Positions 1 through 8,764 of a stretch of DNA of 64,000 nucleotides are shown here, piece by piece. The stretch is from Paraburkholderia franconis. GTDB taxonomy: Bacteria; Pseudomonadota; Gammaproteobacteria; Burkholderiales; Burkholderiaceae. The stretch covers positions 62,001 through 126,000 of the forward strand of contig NZ_WHNP01000019.1 of assembly GCF_009362735.1 (NCBI RefSeq), read 5' to 3'. The notes below the pieces were generated by a model. The model saw only the letters and a program-made list of their open reading frames with translations. It did no database searches and had not been told where the DNA came from. How positions within the stretch are numbered: position 1 is the stretch's first letter; each line of letters opens with the position of its first letter. Made by a program: the position numbers and the translations under genes.

Positions 1-177
1 TACAGGCGCGCGGTAAAGCACATGTATCAGAGCGGATTTGCGGGCGTCTATTTGAGCGTCGTGCAAACGGGGCTGGTGCGGGCGGGTTCGCGTATCGGAC
101 TTGTGCCGGGGCGTCGCGAGCAATCGATCAGCAGCATGCTCGACTTGCGCCGCAGCCGCGCGCATAGAGAACCCTGA
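1..177 (+). CDS. MOSC domain protein, C-terminal fragment
   Basis: Frame 1 is open from the window edge to a TGA at 175-177, giving 58 residues of a C-terminus. The stretch SGFAGVYLSVVQTGLVRAGS followed by RIGLVPG matches the end of MOSC (molybdenum cofactor sulfurase C-terminal) domains of the YiiM type, where a strand reading G-x-Y-x-x-V precedes a G-V-x-A-G-D/S turn. These proteins bind Moco-like cofactors or act in N-hydroxylated base detoxification. The N-terminal part with the conserved Cys lies outside the window, so activity cannot be judged. The call rests on a short segment and is tentative. Confidence 0.6.
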   Translation, partial: YRRAVKHMYQSGFAGVYLSVVQTGLVRAGSRIGLVPGRREQSISSMLDLRRSRAHREP

Positions 178-263
178 ACGAAATAGTGCGGGCCTATTGC
201 GCGGAGAACCGTTAAATCCCTTTACCCAATAGCCCGCAAACGGCTGCTTCAATTTGCCGGCAC

Positions 264-500
264 TCAGCCCGGCTTCTTCGCTTTCTCCCGACGATATTCC
301 TCGACGGGCAGCCCGCCCCATCCCCAGTTCTCCGTCTCGACTTCCTGAATGACGACGAATGTCGCTTCGAGCGGCTTGTTGAGCACGTTGAGCAGCAGCT
401 CGCTGGCTCCCTTGACCAGTTGCGCCTTCTCTTCCGGCGTCACCGCGTTGGTGCCGGGCTTGTTTCCTTCACGAGTAACCTGAATGGTCACGATAGGCAT
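264..500 (-). CDS. 4-oxalocrotonate tautomerase family protein (78 aa)
   Basis: The protein starts MPIVTIQVTREG, so Pro2 becomes the N-terminal catalytic proline after Met removal, as in 4-OT/MIF superfamily enzymes. The length of 78 residues is slightly long for a 4-OT subunit (about 62) but common for the tautomerase_3/YusQ-like group. A conserved E-N-W-G-W-G-G motif follows at about residues 57-63. A longer in-frame ORF exists upstream, but the ATG at 498-500 is chosen because the family needs Pro at position 2. It lies 58 bp downstream of the SDR gene on the same strand and is probably co-transcribed. The substrate is unknown. Confidence 0.85.
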   Translation of the reverse strand: MPIVTIQVTREGNKPGTNAVTPEEKAQLVKGASELLLNVLNKPLEATFVVIQEVETENWGWGGLPVEEYRREKAKKPG

Positions 501-558
501 GGCAATCTCCGTGATGTTGGGCAGATAAGGCACCGTTGCCGATGCCTTGCCGTTGCGC

Positions 559-1269
559 TCAGTGGCCTGCGCTCTGGCCGCCGTCGACGTGCAGGATCTC
601 GCCCGTGACGAACGGCGCGGAATCGAGGTACACGACGGCGTCGACGATGTCGCGCATTTCACCCATATGGCCGACGGGATGCAGCGCGCCGAGCGCTTCG
701 TGCGTTTCCGGCGCGTGCATCGGCGACTTGATGATGCCCGGCGAGACGGCGTTTGCGCGAATACCCGTCTTCGCGTATTCGATTGCGAGCGATTTGGTGG
801 CCGCATTCAGCCCGCCCTTCGTCAGCGATGCAAGCACCGACGGCACGCCGGAAACTGCATGATCGACGAGACTCGTTGTGATCTGCAACACATGGCCGCT
901 TTCGTTCTTCTCCATCTCGGCGATTGCGAGCTGCGTGATATGGAAGAAGCCATTGACGTTGACGTTCAGCACGGCGGCATAGTCTTCAGCCGTGTATTGC
1001 GTGAACGGCTTCGCGATGAAGATGCCCGCGTTGTTGATCAGCGTATCGACACGGCCGAAGCGTTCGACGGCTTCGGAGACGGCACGCTTCGCCACTTCGC
1101 GATCGCCGATGTCGCCGGCGACTGTCACGATGTTCGGATCGTCAGACGGTTTGATCGAACGCGCGATTGCGACGACGCGATAGTCGCGCTCACGGAAAGC
1201 TTTGACGAGTTCTGCACCGATACCTTGCGATGCGCCAGTGACGATAACGACCTTTTGCGAGTTGCTCAT
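559..1269 (-). CDS. SDR-family oxidoreductase lacking the usual catalytic Tyr
   Basis: A 236-residue short-chain dehydrogenase/reductase fold: TGASQGIG (11-18) is the dinucleotide-binding glycine motif, NNAG is at 79-82, an Asn is at about 103, Ser133 ends ITTS, and Lys151 stands in ASLTKGG. In classical SDRs the tetrad is N-S-Y-K with Y-x-x-x-K. Here the position four before the Lys is Ala147, so the catalytic tyrosine is missing. Start: the ATG at 1269 has GAGGT just upstream; an in-frame TTG at 1281 is less likely. It forms a minus-strand pair with the tautomerase and is divergent from the DUF485-symporter operon. The fold is certain; enzymatic activity is doubtful. Confidence 0.88.
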   Translation of the reverse strand: MSNSQKVVIVTGASQGIGAELVKAFRERDYRVVAIARSIKPSDDPNIVTVAGDIGDREVAKRAVSEAVERFGRVDTLINNAGIFIAKPFTQYTAEDYAAVLNVNVNGFFHITQLAIAEMEKNESGHVLQITTSLVDHAVSGVPSVLASLTKGGLNAATKSLAIEYAKTGIRANAVSPGIIKSPMHAPETHEALGALHPVGHMGEMRDIVDAVVYLDSAPFVTGEILHVDGGQSAGH

Positions 1270-1769
1270 GATTGACCTCAAGACGTTGGTGGCATTTGCC
1301 GTCGGGAATCGACAGCGCCGTTAGGTCGTCAATCTAGGCTTCCTCGATCCGCTTGCGTACACCCGCGGTGGACAAACAGTTTTGACGCGTGGGAACAAAT
1401 GCGATGCCTTGCCCACGCCCGTCAATAGCCGACGGGCGGCGCGTGCGTGCGGACGGCGCGGATATGGCCGCGCGAAACGGTGTGTGAGTGGGGCGACTAT
1501 TGACGTCGCGTCATAACGGTGCGGACGCCAGGCGTTGTTCAAGCGCGAGGCCGGGGCGGTGCGATGTGCGATCTGTGCGTGTTCTGGAATTCACTGGTGC
1601 GGAATTCCGCTACTCATTGAATGAAGCGGGCGAAGCGCCATTTCACTCGCTGTGATGGCACGCATCATCAAACATCATTTTACTTGATCGACTCGCGCTC
1701 CTATCGTTGAGCAAAAGAGGAAGAGCGCGGCGCACTGCGCCTAACCCGTAACGAAATACAGGAGACATC
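1270..1769. promoter_or_regulatory. Divergent control region between the SDR and DUF485 operons
   Basis: This 500-bp region has no convincing gene. It must hold promoters for both directions. The clearest element is an inverted repeat at 1586-1608, GGAATTC, 8-9 bp, then GAATTCC, which also contains ATTC-N9-GAAT and could be a regulator site. The stretch just upstream of 1770 is AT-richer and ends with CAGGAG, the ribosome-binding site of the DUF485 gene. No -35/-10 pair could be assigned with confidence. Confidence 0.4.
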
Positions 1770-2084
1770 GTGGTCGATTCCACTGCGCATGACGACGTCC
1801 GGCAGTCGCCGGCATTCGAACGACTGGTCGCCCGACGACGCAGGCTCGTAGCATGGCTTACGTTGGGCACCTTGCTGCCGTACTACGCTTTCGTGTTCAT
1901 CGCGGGTTTCGCGCCGCAAGTGCTTGCCACGCGGCTTTATCCAGGAAGTGTGATTACGATCGGCTGGCCTGTCGGTGTGATGTTGATCCTCGGAACGTGG
2001 GTTTTGACGGGCATCTACATCCGGCGCGCAAACTGCGAGTTCGACCAACTGACCGCTCGCATTGTCGCGGGAGGCGCCAAATGA
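1770..2084 (+). CDS. DUF485 membrane protein, partner of the symporter
   Basis: A 104-residue protein with two transmembrane helices (about 27-47 and 60-83) separated by a short loop. This is the DUF485/YjcH arrangement that accompanies ActP-type acetate permeases in many proteobacteria. The start is GTG with CAGGAG seven bases upstream. Its stop overlaps the symporter start as ATGA, so translation is probably coupled. The role is likely accessory to the symporter; the molecular function is not established for the family. Confidence 0.85.
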   Translation: MVDSTAHDDVRQSPAFERLVARRRRLVAWLTLGTLLPYYAFVFIAGFAPQVLATRLYPGSVITIGWPVGVMLILGTWVLTGIYIRRANCEFDQLTARIVAGGAK

Positions 2085-3754
2085 AGCAGCCGATCAGAAT
2101 CGCAGTCGCTGTGATCGCTGCTTTCGTTGCACGAGCGGCGATGGCCACGCCGGAATCGTTGGAGAAAGTACAGAAGCAGCCGCTGAACACCACTGCAATC
2201 GCGATGTTCGTCGTGTTCGTGATCGCGACGCTAGGCATCACGTACTGGTCCGCATCGAAGACGAAGTCGATGAAGGACTTCTACAACGCCGGCGGCGGCA
2301 TTACCGGATTTCAGAACGGTCTCGCGCTCGCGGGCGACTATATGTCGGCGGCGGCTTTGCTCGGGCTGACGAGCATGATTTTCTTCAACGGCTACGACGG
2401 CATGCTTTACGCGGTGAGCTTCTTTGTCGCGTGGCCGCTGTTGATGTTTCTCTTTGCCGAACGCATCAGAAACCTGGGGCAAGTCACCATCGCCGATATT
2501 GCGTCGTTCCGGCTGGACCAGCAGAGAATTCGTACATTGATGGCGTTCGGTTCGTTGACAGTCGTCTGCTTCTATCTGGTCGTACAGATGGTGGGCGCAG
2601 GGCAGCTCATTCAGCTTCTGTTCGGGCTTCAGTACAACTACGCCGTCGTGGTGGTCGGCATTCTGATGGCCGTGTACGTTACGTTCGGCGGAATGGTGGC
2701 GACGACCTGGGTGCAAATCATCAAGGCCGTGCTGATGCTGTTCGGCGCAAGCCTGCTCGCGATATTGTCGTTGAGCCATTTCGGCTTTTCGATCGACAAC
2801 ATGTTCGAGCAGGCGATCGCCGTGCACAAGAGCGGAAGCGGCATCATGCTGCCGAGCAAACTCGTGGCCGATCCGTTCGAGATGATTTCGCTGTCGGTGG
2901 GGCTGGTGTTTGGCACATCGGGACTGCCTCACATCCTCATGCGCTTCTTTACCGTGCGCGATGCGAAGGCAGCGCGCAAGTCCGTGTTCGTCGCGACGGG
3001 GTTCATCGGATACTTCTTCCTCGTTGTCACCGTGCTGGGTACTGCCGCGATCGTGATCGTCGGACGCAATCCCGCCTTCTACGAGCATGGCGTACTCGGC
3101 GGAAAACTGATCGGCGGCGGCAACATGCCTGTGATGCATCTGGCCAAGGCCGTGGGCGGCGATTTCGTACTCGGCTTTCTGTCCGCGGTCGCATTTGCAA
3201 CCATTCTGGCCGTCGTAGCGGGGCTCACGATGGCAGGAACCTCTGCGATTTCGCACGACCTGTACGCGATGGTGATCAAGCGAAACAGGGCCAATGCCGC
3301 GAAGGAAAAGCGCGTGTCGAGAATCGCGTCGATCGCCATCGCGGGTGTCGCTATTCTGCTCGGCATTCTTTTCAAGGATCAGAACGTCGCGTTTCTGGTG
3401 GCGCTGACATTCAGCGTCGCGGCATCCGTCAACTTTCCGATTCTGACGCTTGCGATCTACTGGAAAGGCTTGACGACGCGCGGCGCGCTGATGGGCGGCA
3501 TCGCTGGCCTCGTGAGCGCAGTGAGTCTCGTCGTGCTTTCGCCCGCTGTGTGGGTGAAAGTACTCGGGCACGCGACGGCGATCTTTCCGTACGACTACCC
3601 CGCCATCGTCTCGATGACGATCGCGTTCTTCTTCACGTGGATCGGCTCGCTTACCGATCAGGGCGCGCGAGCATCGATTGAGCGTGAGAAGTTCGACGAT
3701 CAGTTCGTTCGCGCTCAAACAGGCATTGGCTCTTCGGGTGCGGTCAGTCACTAG
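2081..3754 (+). CDS. ActP-like sodium:solute symporter
   Basis: A 557-residue polytopic protein of the SSS (sodium:solute symporter) family. It begins with a signal-like hydrophobic stretch ending AAMA and has about 13 membrane segments. The segment KSMKDFYNAGGGITGFQNG followed by LALAGDYMSAAALLG is typical of ActP (cation/acetate symporter), as is RFFTVRDAKAARKS. The paired upstream DUF485 gene supports a short-chain mono- or dicarboxylate substrate. The start at 2081 follows GGGAGG and overlaps the previous stop. In this setting with nitronate monooxygenase the substrate may not be acetate, so no gene symbol is given. Confidence 0.85.
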   Translation: MKQPIRIAVAVIAAFVARAAMATPESLEKVQKQPLNTTAIAMFVVFVIATLGITYWSASKTKSMKDFYNAGGGITGFQNGLALAGDYMSAAALLGLTSMIFFNGYDGMLYAVSFFVAWPLLMFLFAERIRNLGQVTIADIASFRLDQQRIRTLMAFGSLTVVCFYLVVQMVGAGQLIQLLFGLQYNYAVVVVGILMAVYVTFGGMVATTWVQIIKAVLMLFGASLLAILSLSHFGFSIDNMFEQAIAVHKSGSGIMLPSKLVADPFEMISLSVGLVFGTSGLPHILMRFFTVRDAKAARKSVFVATGFIGYFFLVVTVLGTAAIVIVGRNPAFYEHGVLGGKLIGGGNMPVMHLAKAVGGDFVLGFLSAVAFATILAVVAGLTMAGTSAISHDLYAMVIKRNRANAAKEKRVSRIASIAIAGVAILLGILFKDQNVAFLVALTFSVAASVNFPILTLAIYWKGLTTRGALMGGIAGLVSAVSLVVLSPAVWVKVLGHATAIFPYDYPAIVSMTIAFFFTWIGSLTDQGARASIEREKFDDQFVRAQTGIGSSGAVSH

Positions 3755-3773
3755 CTATTGATTGGAGTGGGAA

Positions 3774-4382
3774 ATGTCGAAGCTGCAAACCTCATACGTG
3801 TCTGATTCCCGTTCGGACGGCGAGCGCGTGAAGTCCAGGTTTCAGGTGCGCGATAACGGCCTGGGCTTTTCGCCGATTACGATCGTGCTTCATTGGGTGG
3901 TGGCCGCGCTCGTGTTGTCGATCATCGCGATCGAAATCGCGCTTTCTGTTTCGCCGAACAGCGAGCTCGCGAAAGTGCTGAACCTGCTTGGCACAATTCT
4001 GTTCCCGGTATCGGTCTACCGGTTCTGGGCACGTACCACGTCTTATCATCCGTTGCCCCTCGGCACGCCGAATCCCGTTGAAGTGATGGTCAGCCGGTCG
4101 GTGGCGACGGCCCTCGCGCTCGCGATGGTGCTGCTGCCGATTGCGGCGTGGCTATCGAAGTCGGCGGCTGGTCTGCCAATCGAATTGCCCGGAGGGTTGT
4201 TCATTCCTGCGCCGATATCGCCGGATCGTCAGGCGGCGCGAATCTTCGACGTTCTCTTCAAGATCGGCGCAACGCCGTTTGTAATCGGGTTGGCGCTGCA
4301 TATCTTCGGTGCCTGCAAGAACCATTTCGTGCTGAAAAACGACGCCTTGAAACGGATGCTTGGAAAACGTGTGGAGCTTTAA
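3774..4382 (+). CDS. Cytochrome b561-like membrane protein
   Basis: A 202-residue protein with a predicted four-helix membrane core. His40 in the SPITIVLHWVV helix and His176/His184 in the last helix (ALHIFGACKNHF) match heme-binding positions of bacterial cytochrome b561, and the C-terminus KNDALKRML is the usual b561 tail. The second helix reads KVLNLLGTILF where the family normally has a His, so one heme may be absent. The N-terminus has about 30 extra cytosolic residues. ATG 3774 follows GGAG, 20 bp after the symporter stop. It probably passes electrons to or from quinone; its partner may be the neighbouring flavoenzyme. Confidence 0.7.
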   Translation: MSKLQTSYVSDSRSDGERVKSRFQVRDNGLGFSPITIVLHWVVAALVLSIIAIEIALSVSPNSELAKVLNLLGTILFPVSVYRFWARTTSYHPLPLGTPNPVEVMVSRSVATALALAMVLLPIAAWLSKSAAGLPIELPGGLFIPAPISPDRQAARIFDVLFKIGATPFVIGLALHIFGACKNHFVLKNDALKRMLGKRVEL

Positions 4383-4386
4383 CACC

Positions 4387-5382
4387 ATGAGCACAATCAG
4401 TTATGAATTCGGCGGCAATGCCGTCACGGCACTTTGCGGAGTCGAATACCCGATCTTCCTCGCCGGTATGGCCGCTATTTCCGGTCCGACGCTCGTCGCC
4501 GCCGTTGCGAACGCAGGCGGAATGGGCACGATAGGCGGATTGCGCTTGCCGCCGCTCGCATTGCGCAAGTGGCTAAGGGAAACGAAAAGTCTGACGGACA
4601 AGCCGTTCGGCGTGAATCTCGTGCCGTCGTTTGGCGGCCCGGAAGTATTCGAAGCGCAGTTTCAGATCGTGCTTCAGGAAAAGCCGCGCATGCTGTCGCT
4701 GTTCTATGCCGAGAACTACCCGCATATGATCGCGCGCGCAAAAGACGCGGGAATGATAGTCATGGTTCAGGTGGGCTCAGTCGAGCTTGCGCGACAGGCG
4801 ATTGCGCACGGCGCCGATATCATCACGGCCCAGGGCAGCGAGAGCGGCGGCCATTTGAATCGCGGCACCATTGGGCTGCTTTCGCTGTTGCCTGCGCTTA
4901 TCGATGTTTCGGAAGGACGGCCCGTGCTGGCCGCAGGCGGAATTACGAATCGCGATGACGTTCGCATTGTGATGGAAATGGGCGCGGGCGGCGTGCTGGT
5001 TGGTACTGCATTTGTCGCGTGTGAGGAGTCGAATGCTCATCCGCTCTATAAGCAGAAGATCGTCGAGGCTACCGTCGACGACACCGAGTATCGAACGGGT
5101 TACTCGTTCGGATGGAAATACGGCACGCCGCATCGCGTGATTCCGAATCGCGACAAGTGGAACCTGTTGCGTTTTATCGGCGGCGGCGCGCGCGCGATCG
5201 ACAAGCCGAAGATGGCGCAAAAGCTGTCGCTCTATGCGGGCCAGGGCGTGGGAAAGATCGACCGCGTTATCTCGGCCGCCGAGCGTGTGGCTGAACTGGC
5301 TCAAGGTTTGAGCAGCGGCCGCGAACGGATTCGGGCCGGCTCAGTCGAGCCATTCAACGAAGTACATTTGCGTTACGCCTGA
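4387..5382 (+). CDS. Nitronate monooxygenase family flavoprotein
   Basis: A 331-residue TIM-barrel flavoenzyme of the nitronate monooxygenase/2-nitropropane dioxygenase family, which oxidises alkyl nitronates such as propionate-3-nitronate using FMN and O2. Visible motifs are YPIFLAGMA near the N-terminus, GSESGGH at 150-156 with the conserved His156, and LAAGGI (181-186) for phosphate binding. It starts 4 bp after the b561 stop, with GGAG ten bases upstream, and is the last gene of the operon. A role in nitro-compound detoxification is the family expectation; the co-transcribed symporter suggests uptake of a related small acid. Confidence 0.85.
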   Translation: MSTISYEFGGNAVTALCGVEYPIFLAGMAAISGPTLVAAVANAGGMGTIGGLRLPPLALRKWLRETKSLTDKPFGVNLVPSFGGPEVFEAQFQIVLQEKPRMLSLFYAENYPHMIARAKDAGMIVMVQVGSVELARQAIAHGADIITAQGSESGGHLNRGTIGLLSLLPALIDVSEGRPVLAAGGITNRDDVRIVMEMGAGGVLVGTAFVACEESNAHPLYKQKIVEATVDDTEYRTGYSFGWKYGTPHRVIPNRDKWNLLRFIGGGARAIDKPKMAQKLSLYAGQGVGKIDRVISAAERVAELAQGLSSGRERIRAGSVEPFNEVHLRYA

Positions 5383-5399
5383 CGGTGCTTGAACGAAAG

Positions 5400-5445
5400 A
5401 CGACGTGTTGTGAACCGACATCATGGTTCAAGGCGTGTCGTTTTT
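5400..5445 (+). terminator. Rho-independent terminator after the nitronate monooxygenase gene
   Basis: Two 17-nt arms (5400-5416 and 5425-5441) pair with G-U wobbles and a single mismatch around an 8-nt loop, GACATCAT. TTTTT follows at 5441-5445. The inner six pairs (TGAACC/GGTTCA) are perfect. It lies 18 bp past the stop of the nitronate monooxygenase gene and separates that operon from the convergent LysR gene. Confidence 0.85.
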
Positions 5446-5509
5446 CGCAGCACTCTTTTGCACGACGACACCTGCCTGCCATATCGGGCAAGGCAGAAAG
5501 GCGAGCGAG

Positions 5510-6475
5510 TCAGTGAACGCTCGCGCCGGATTCCGCAGCGTCGATACGTGCCAGCACAGTCGTCAAGATGTTCTCATTGGCCGGTTCCTGAGCGCTGCCA
5601 TCCACTGCAATCTGCTGATGCGCAAGTTCGATCATCGCCGTGAGCGCCGGCGTGACGAGCGCGTCCTTGTTGCGGATGAACACGGTCTTGACGTTCGAAA
5701 ATTCCTGCGGCAGTTCATGACAGTGAACGGAGTGCCGCGTGCCGTGGCCCTCGACGACCGATCGCGGCAGCAACGTGATGCCCATGCCGGCAGCGACGCA
5801 CGACATGATTCCATCCAGCGTGCCCAGTTCCATGATCTGACCAGGAATGATGCCCGCCTGATAGAACCAGTGTTCGAGCGTTGAACGATAGAAACAACCC
5901 GTCCTGAAGACGAGGACGGTTTGACGGGACATCTCGTTCGTAAGAGCCGACAGCGAGTCGAATTCGATGCCGCTCACGAGAACCAGTTCTTCATGAAAGA
6001 CTTCTTCCTGATACAGCGACGAAGTCTGATGAAAGCCGCCGACAAAAGCGCCATCCAGCCGATGAGATTGGACGGCCTTGATCAACTCGGTCGTCGTGCC
6101 CGTCATCAGCGACAGCTGAACTTGCGGATATTGCTCGTGATATCTGGCGAGGATTTTCGGCAAACGGATCGCGGCTGTCGTTTCCATCGACCCGAGCCGC
6201 AACAGCCCTCGTGGCGATGCGTTGTCGAGCAACGCATTGCGGCTCTCATCCGTCAGTTGAAGAATACGCTGCGCGTAGCCCAGGAAGATTTGCCCTGCCG
6301 ACGTAAGCACTACGCCATTCTTCTGTCGAATGAATAGCTGCTGGTTCAATTCCGCTTCCAGCTCTTTGATGCGCATCGTCACGTTCGACTGCACGTTGTG
6401 AATTTTTTCAGCCGCTGCCGTGAAGCTGCCGTGCTCCGCGACCGCACAAAATATTCTCAGATGCCGCAGTTCCAT
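5510..6475 (-). CDS. LysR-family transcriptional regulator
   Basis: 321 residues. The N-terminal winged helix-turn-helix begins MELRHLRIFCAVAEHGSFT and continues AAAEKIHNVQSNVTMRIKEL, a classical LTTR DNA-binding domain. Residues from about 90 to 295 form the periplasmic-binding-protein-like effector domain (GLLRLGSMETTAA, then LVLVSG and GMGITLLPRSVVE). The start is ATG with GAGG seven bases upstream. It is convergent with the nitronate monooxygenase operon and may control a distant or flanking target; no adjacent divergent partner is present, so the regulon is unknown. Confidence 0.9.
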   Translation of the reverse strand: MELRHLRIFCAVAEHGSFTAAAEKIHNVQSNVTMRIKELEAELNQQLFIRQKNGVVLTSAGQIFLGYAQRILQLTDESRNALLDNASPRGLLRLGSMETTAAIRLPKILARYHEQYPQVQLSLMTGTTTELIKAVQSHRLDGAFVGGFHQTSSLYQEEVFHEELVLVSGIEFDSLSALTNEMSRQTVLVFRTGCFYRSTLEHWFYQAGIIPGQIMELGTLDGIMSCVAAGMGITLLPRSVVEGHGTRHSVHCHELPQEFSNVKTVFIRNKDALVTPALTAMIELAHQQIAVDGSAQEPANENILTTVLARIDAAESGASVH

Positions 6476-6612
6476 TTTGCGCCTCGCCGGATCACGTCGG
6501 ATGGTGGACGCTCAGGCTAGCACATTCACGCAATGATGAACGCGCCTCGCGGGACATGATCGCGCGCATCGTTGAGCAGTGGGAAACCATAAGCAAAAGC
6601 CACTGCGTGGCC

Positions 6613-7470
6613 TCATGCGCCGTGCTTTCTGTAGCGCGACGGCGTTGTGCCCATGCGTTCGGAGAAAAGCGCTGTCATGTGCTGCTGCGAAGAAAATCCA
6701 CAAGCTGCGGCCACATCGCAAAGCGGCGTGGCCGTCGCGCGCAGCATGCGGGCAGCCGCATTCAGGCGCTTCTCGACCACGAAGCGATACAGCGAATGAC
6801 CCGTTCGCGCTTTCACGCCATCGGAGACGACCCGCACGGGAAGATCGAGCGTTGCCGCGATTTGCGTGCAGTTCAATGCGTCGTCGAGGTTCTCATCGAC
6901 ATACTGTTCGAGGCGATCGAATTCGACGTTCGACAGTGTCGACGGATGAACGTCCTTAGCCGCTTGAAGTTGCCGCGTCGTTTCGATCCATGCGAGCGTT
7001 GCGAGACACTGGATTTCCCACGGATCGACGGGCAACGCGGCATTCGATGTCGTCTTCATCCGCGCATAGCGCACCAGATGACGGATCGCGTCAGCAGCGA
7101 GATTGTCGCGATTGACGGCGCTTCTCGATGCATCCGCATGCACGTCGTTCATGCCGCGCTTGAATTCATCCGAATAGCGAAACGCAACGAAGCCGAGGCG
7201 GACCTGCTGCGCGTCGATATGCATCTTTCCGCCACGCGGATGAAATGCCGCTGTCTCCGCGCGAAACGTGAGCGGAAGGGCGGGGCCGTCGTCGTAACGC
7301 GTATTCGAAACGATCGTGCCGAGCAGCAGACAGACCGTATCCGACGTGTTGTGAATGTCGAATGTGTACGGCTGCGCGCCCGAAATGCAGTATTCGAGCC
7401 CACGCGCGCCGGGCACGACGGCGAATGCATCGATAGTTCGGCCAGCCGGTCGCTGGGTCAATGCGGTCAT
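6613..7470 (-). CDS. AraC-family transcriptional regulator
   Basis: 285 residues with a C-terminal AraC/XylS double helix-turn-helix (about 185-283). The second recognition region reads PLCDVAAACGFSSQQHMTAL followed by FSERMGTTPSRYRK, the family signature. The N-terminal 170 residues carry a cupin-like effector region with no recognisable ligand motif. The start ATG has GGAG six bases upstream. It is divergent from the flavoprotein/cytochrome operon beginning at 7751 and is the obvious candidate regulator of it, with effector probably a substrate of that pathway. Confidence 0.9.
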   Translation of the reverse strand: MTALTQRPAGRTIDAFAVVPGARGLEYCISGAQPYTFDIHNTSDTVCLLLGTIVSNTRYDDGPALPLTFRAETAAFHPRGGKMHIDAQQVRLGFVAFRYSDEFKRGMNDVHADASRSAVNRDNLAADAIRHLVRYARMKTTSNAALPVDPWEIQCLATLAWIETTRQLQAAKDVHPSTLSNVEFDRLEQYVDENLDDALNCTQIAATLDLPVRVVSDGVKARTGHSLYRFVVEKRLNAAARMLRATATPLCDVAAACGFSSQQHMTALFSERMGTTPSRYRKHGA

Positions 7471-7750
7471 GTTTGTCTCCGTTTCCGTCGATGACGCACT
7501 GACGCAGGCTTGCGGCTCGACGTTCGTATTTCTGCATTCACTCGAGTATAGAAGAGCGCATCGACGCGGACGTGTTCCGATGGTTCGCCATTCGCGAACG
7601 CCGCGTCCGCGATTTTCATCCTGGTAGCGACCCTGATAGCGCGATTTAAACCGGAATCTGTAAAGCGCGAAACCTGAAAGACTCGTTGATTACGTCGACG
7701 TACGGTGCACTCCATGCCTCGCGGCACACGACACCAAAACGGAGACGACG

Positions 7751-8716
7751 ATGAGAGCACCATTGGCGCGCAAGCGCATTCGGCATTGGCGGCACGGCGC
7801 GCGGCGGCTCGGCAGGACGCTGGTCGCGTTGCTCGGCATGACGGGCACGCTGCCGCTCGCCGATGCCGCCTACGCTTCAGGCATACCGTTCGCAACCGAC
7901 CGGCCGCAGACGTGGCAATTCAGCTCTGACTTCGAGGGCACTTACGATTCGTTCGGCGAAAACATCTGGTGGAATCACGACAGCCGCGCGTTCGATTCGC
8001 ACGGCAATCAGATCGACGGCCCCGACACGAATACCTTCGTCGGACTGTCGACGTTCATCCACTACTGGAAGCTGCCGTCGCTTCCGCATGTCGGCTTCAA
8101 TGCGAGCATTACTTTGCCCGCGATCCGCACACAGGGCTCGCATTTCGCCGCAAGCGGAATCGGCGATCCGCTGATCGGCGGACTCGTCTGGTACAACCCG
8201 GCACCTGCGACGACGCTCGGTTTTCAGGCCTACGTGCAGGTGCCCATCGGACAGAACAGCGTATCGACTAACACCTGGTCGTTCTGGCCTTCCGTGTTTT
8301 ACGACGACTGGTACGGCCATGTGAACGTGGATCTTCTCGTCGGCGGCATTCTGCGCGGACGCACGCTGCAATCGGGTCACGACGATCTCAGTCCCGGCGA
8401 CACGTTTCATCTGAATCTGCGCATTGGCTACAGCATTTCGCCACCGGACAATCCGTTCGCCATTCCTTTTTTCGCGCTCGATCATCAGACGAGCGGCGGC
8501 ACCTTCAACCAGACGTTGGGTATCCCCGTTGGAAACAGCGCGAGCCGTGAAACGACGGTCGGCGCGGGCGTGCTGTTCCAGTTCAAGCCGAACAGCCTGC
8601 CATTCGTGCATCAGAAGATGTACGACCAGCTTTCCATCCAGTACCAGCACTCGGTGTCGGGGCGCAACACGACGATGACCAATGCGGTTCTCGTGCAGGC
8701 GTGGCACTACTGGTAA
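7751..8716 (+). CDS. Outer-membrane beta-barrel, phenol-degradation MetA-like
   Basis: 321 residues with an Arg-rich N-terminus, a hydrophobic segment and a likely signal cleavage near AYASG (about 40-44). The mature part alternates aromatic and polar residues in beta-strand rhythm and resembles the MetA-pathway of phenol degradation family (transporter-like outer-membrane proteins), for example SIGDPLIGG-type turns and the terminal aromatic WHYW ending. It starts with ATG after GGAGAC and is the first gene of a four-gene operon with a Tat flavoprotein and a cytochrome c. It likely admits a hydrophobic substrate across the outer membrane; this is inference from the family and context. Confidence 0.75.
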   Translation: MRAPLARKRIRHWRHGARRLGRTLVALLGMTGTLPLADAAYASGIPFATDRPQTWQFSSDFEGTYDSFGENIWWNHDSRAFDSHGNQIDGPDTNTFVGLSTFIHYWKLPSLPHVGFNASITLPAIRTQGSHFAASGIGDPLIGGLVWYNPAPATTLGFQAYVQVPIGQNSVSTNTWSFWPSVFYDDWYGHVNVDLLVGGILRGRTLQSGHDDLSPGDTFHLNLRIGYSISPPDNPFAIPFFALDHQTSGGTFNQTLGIPVGNSASRETTVGAGVLFQFKPNSLPFVHQKMYDQLSIQYQHSVSGRNTTMTNAVLVQAWHYW

Positions 8717-8764
8717 GCGATGCCCCCCATTCACCGATCGAAAGCAATAACCCAGGAGACAACC

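Noticed and set aside
2231..3751. 506-residue minus-strand ORF opposite the symporter
   Set aside because: His/Arg-rich shadow; the symporter frame has all family motifs.
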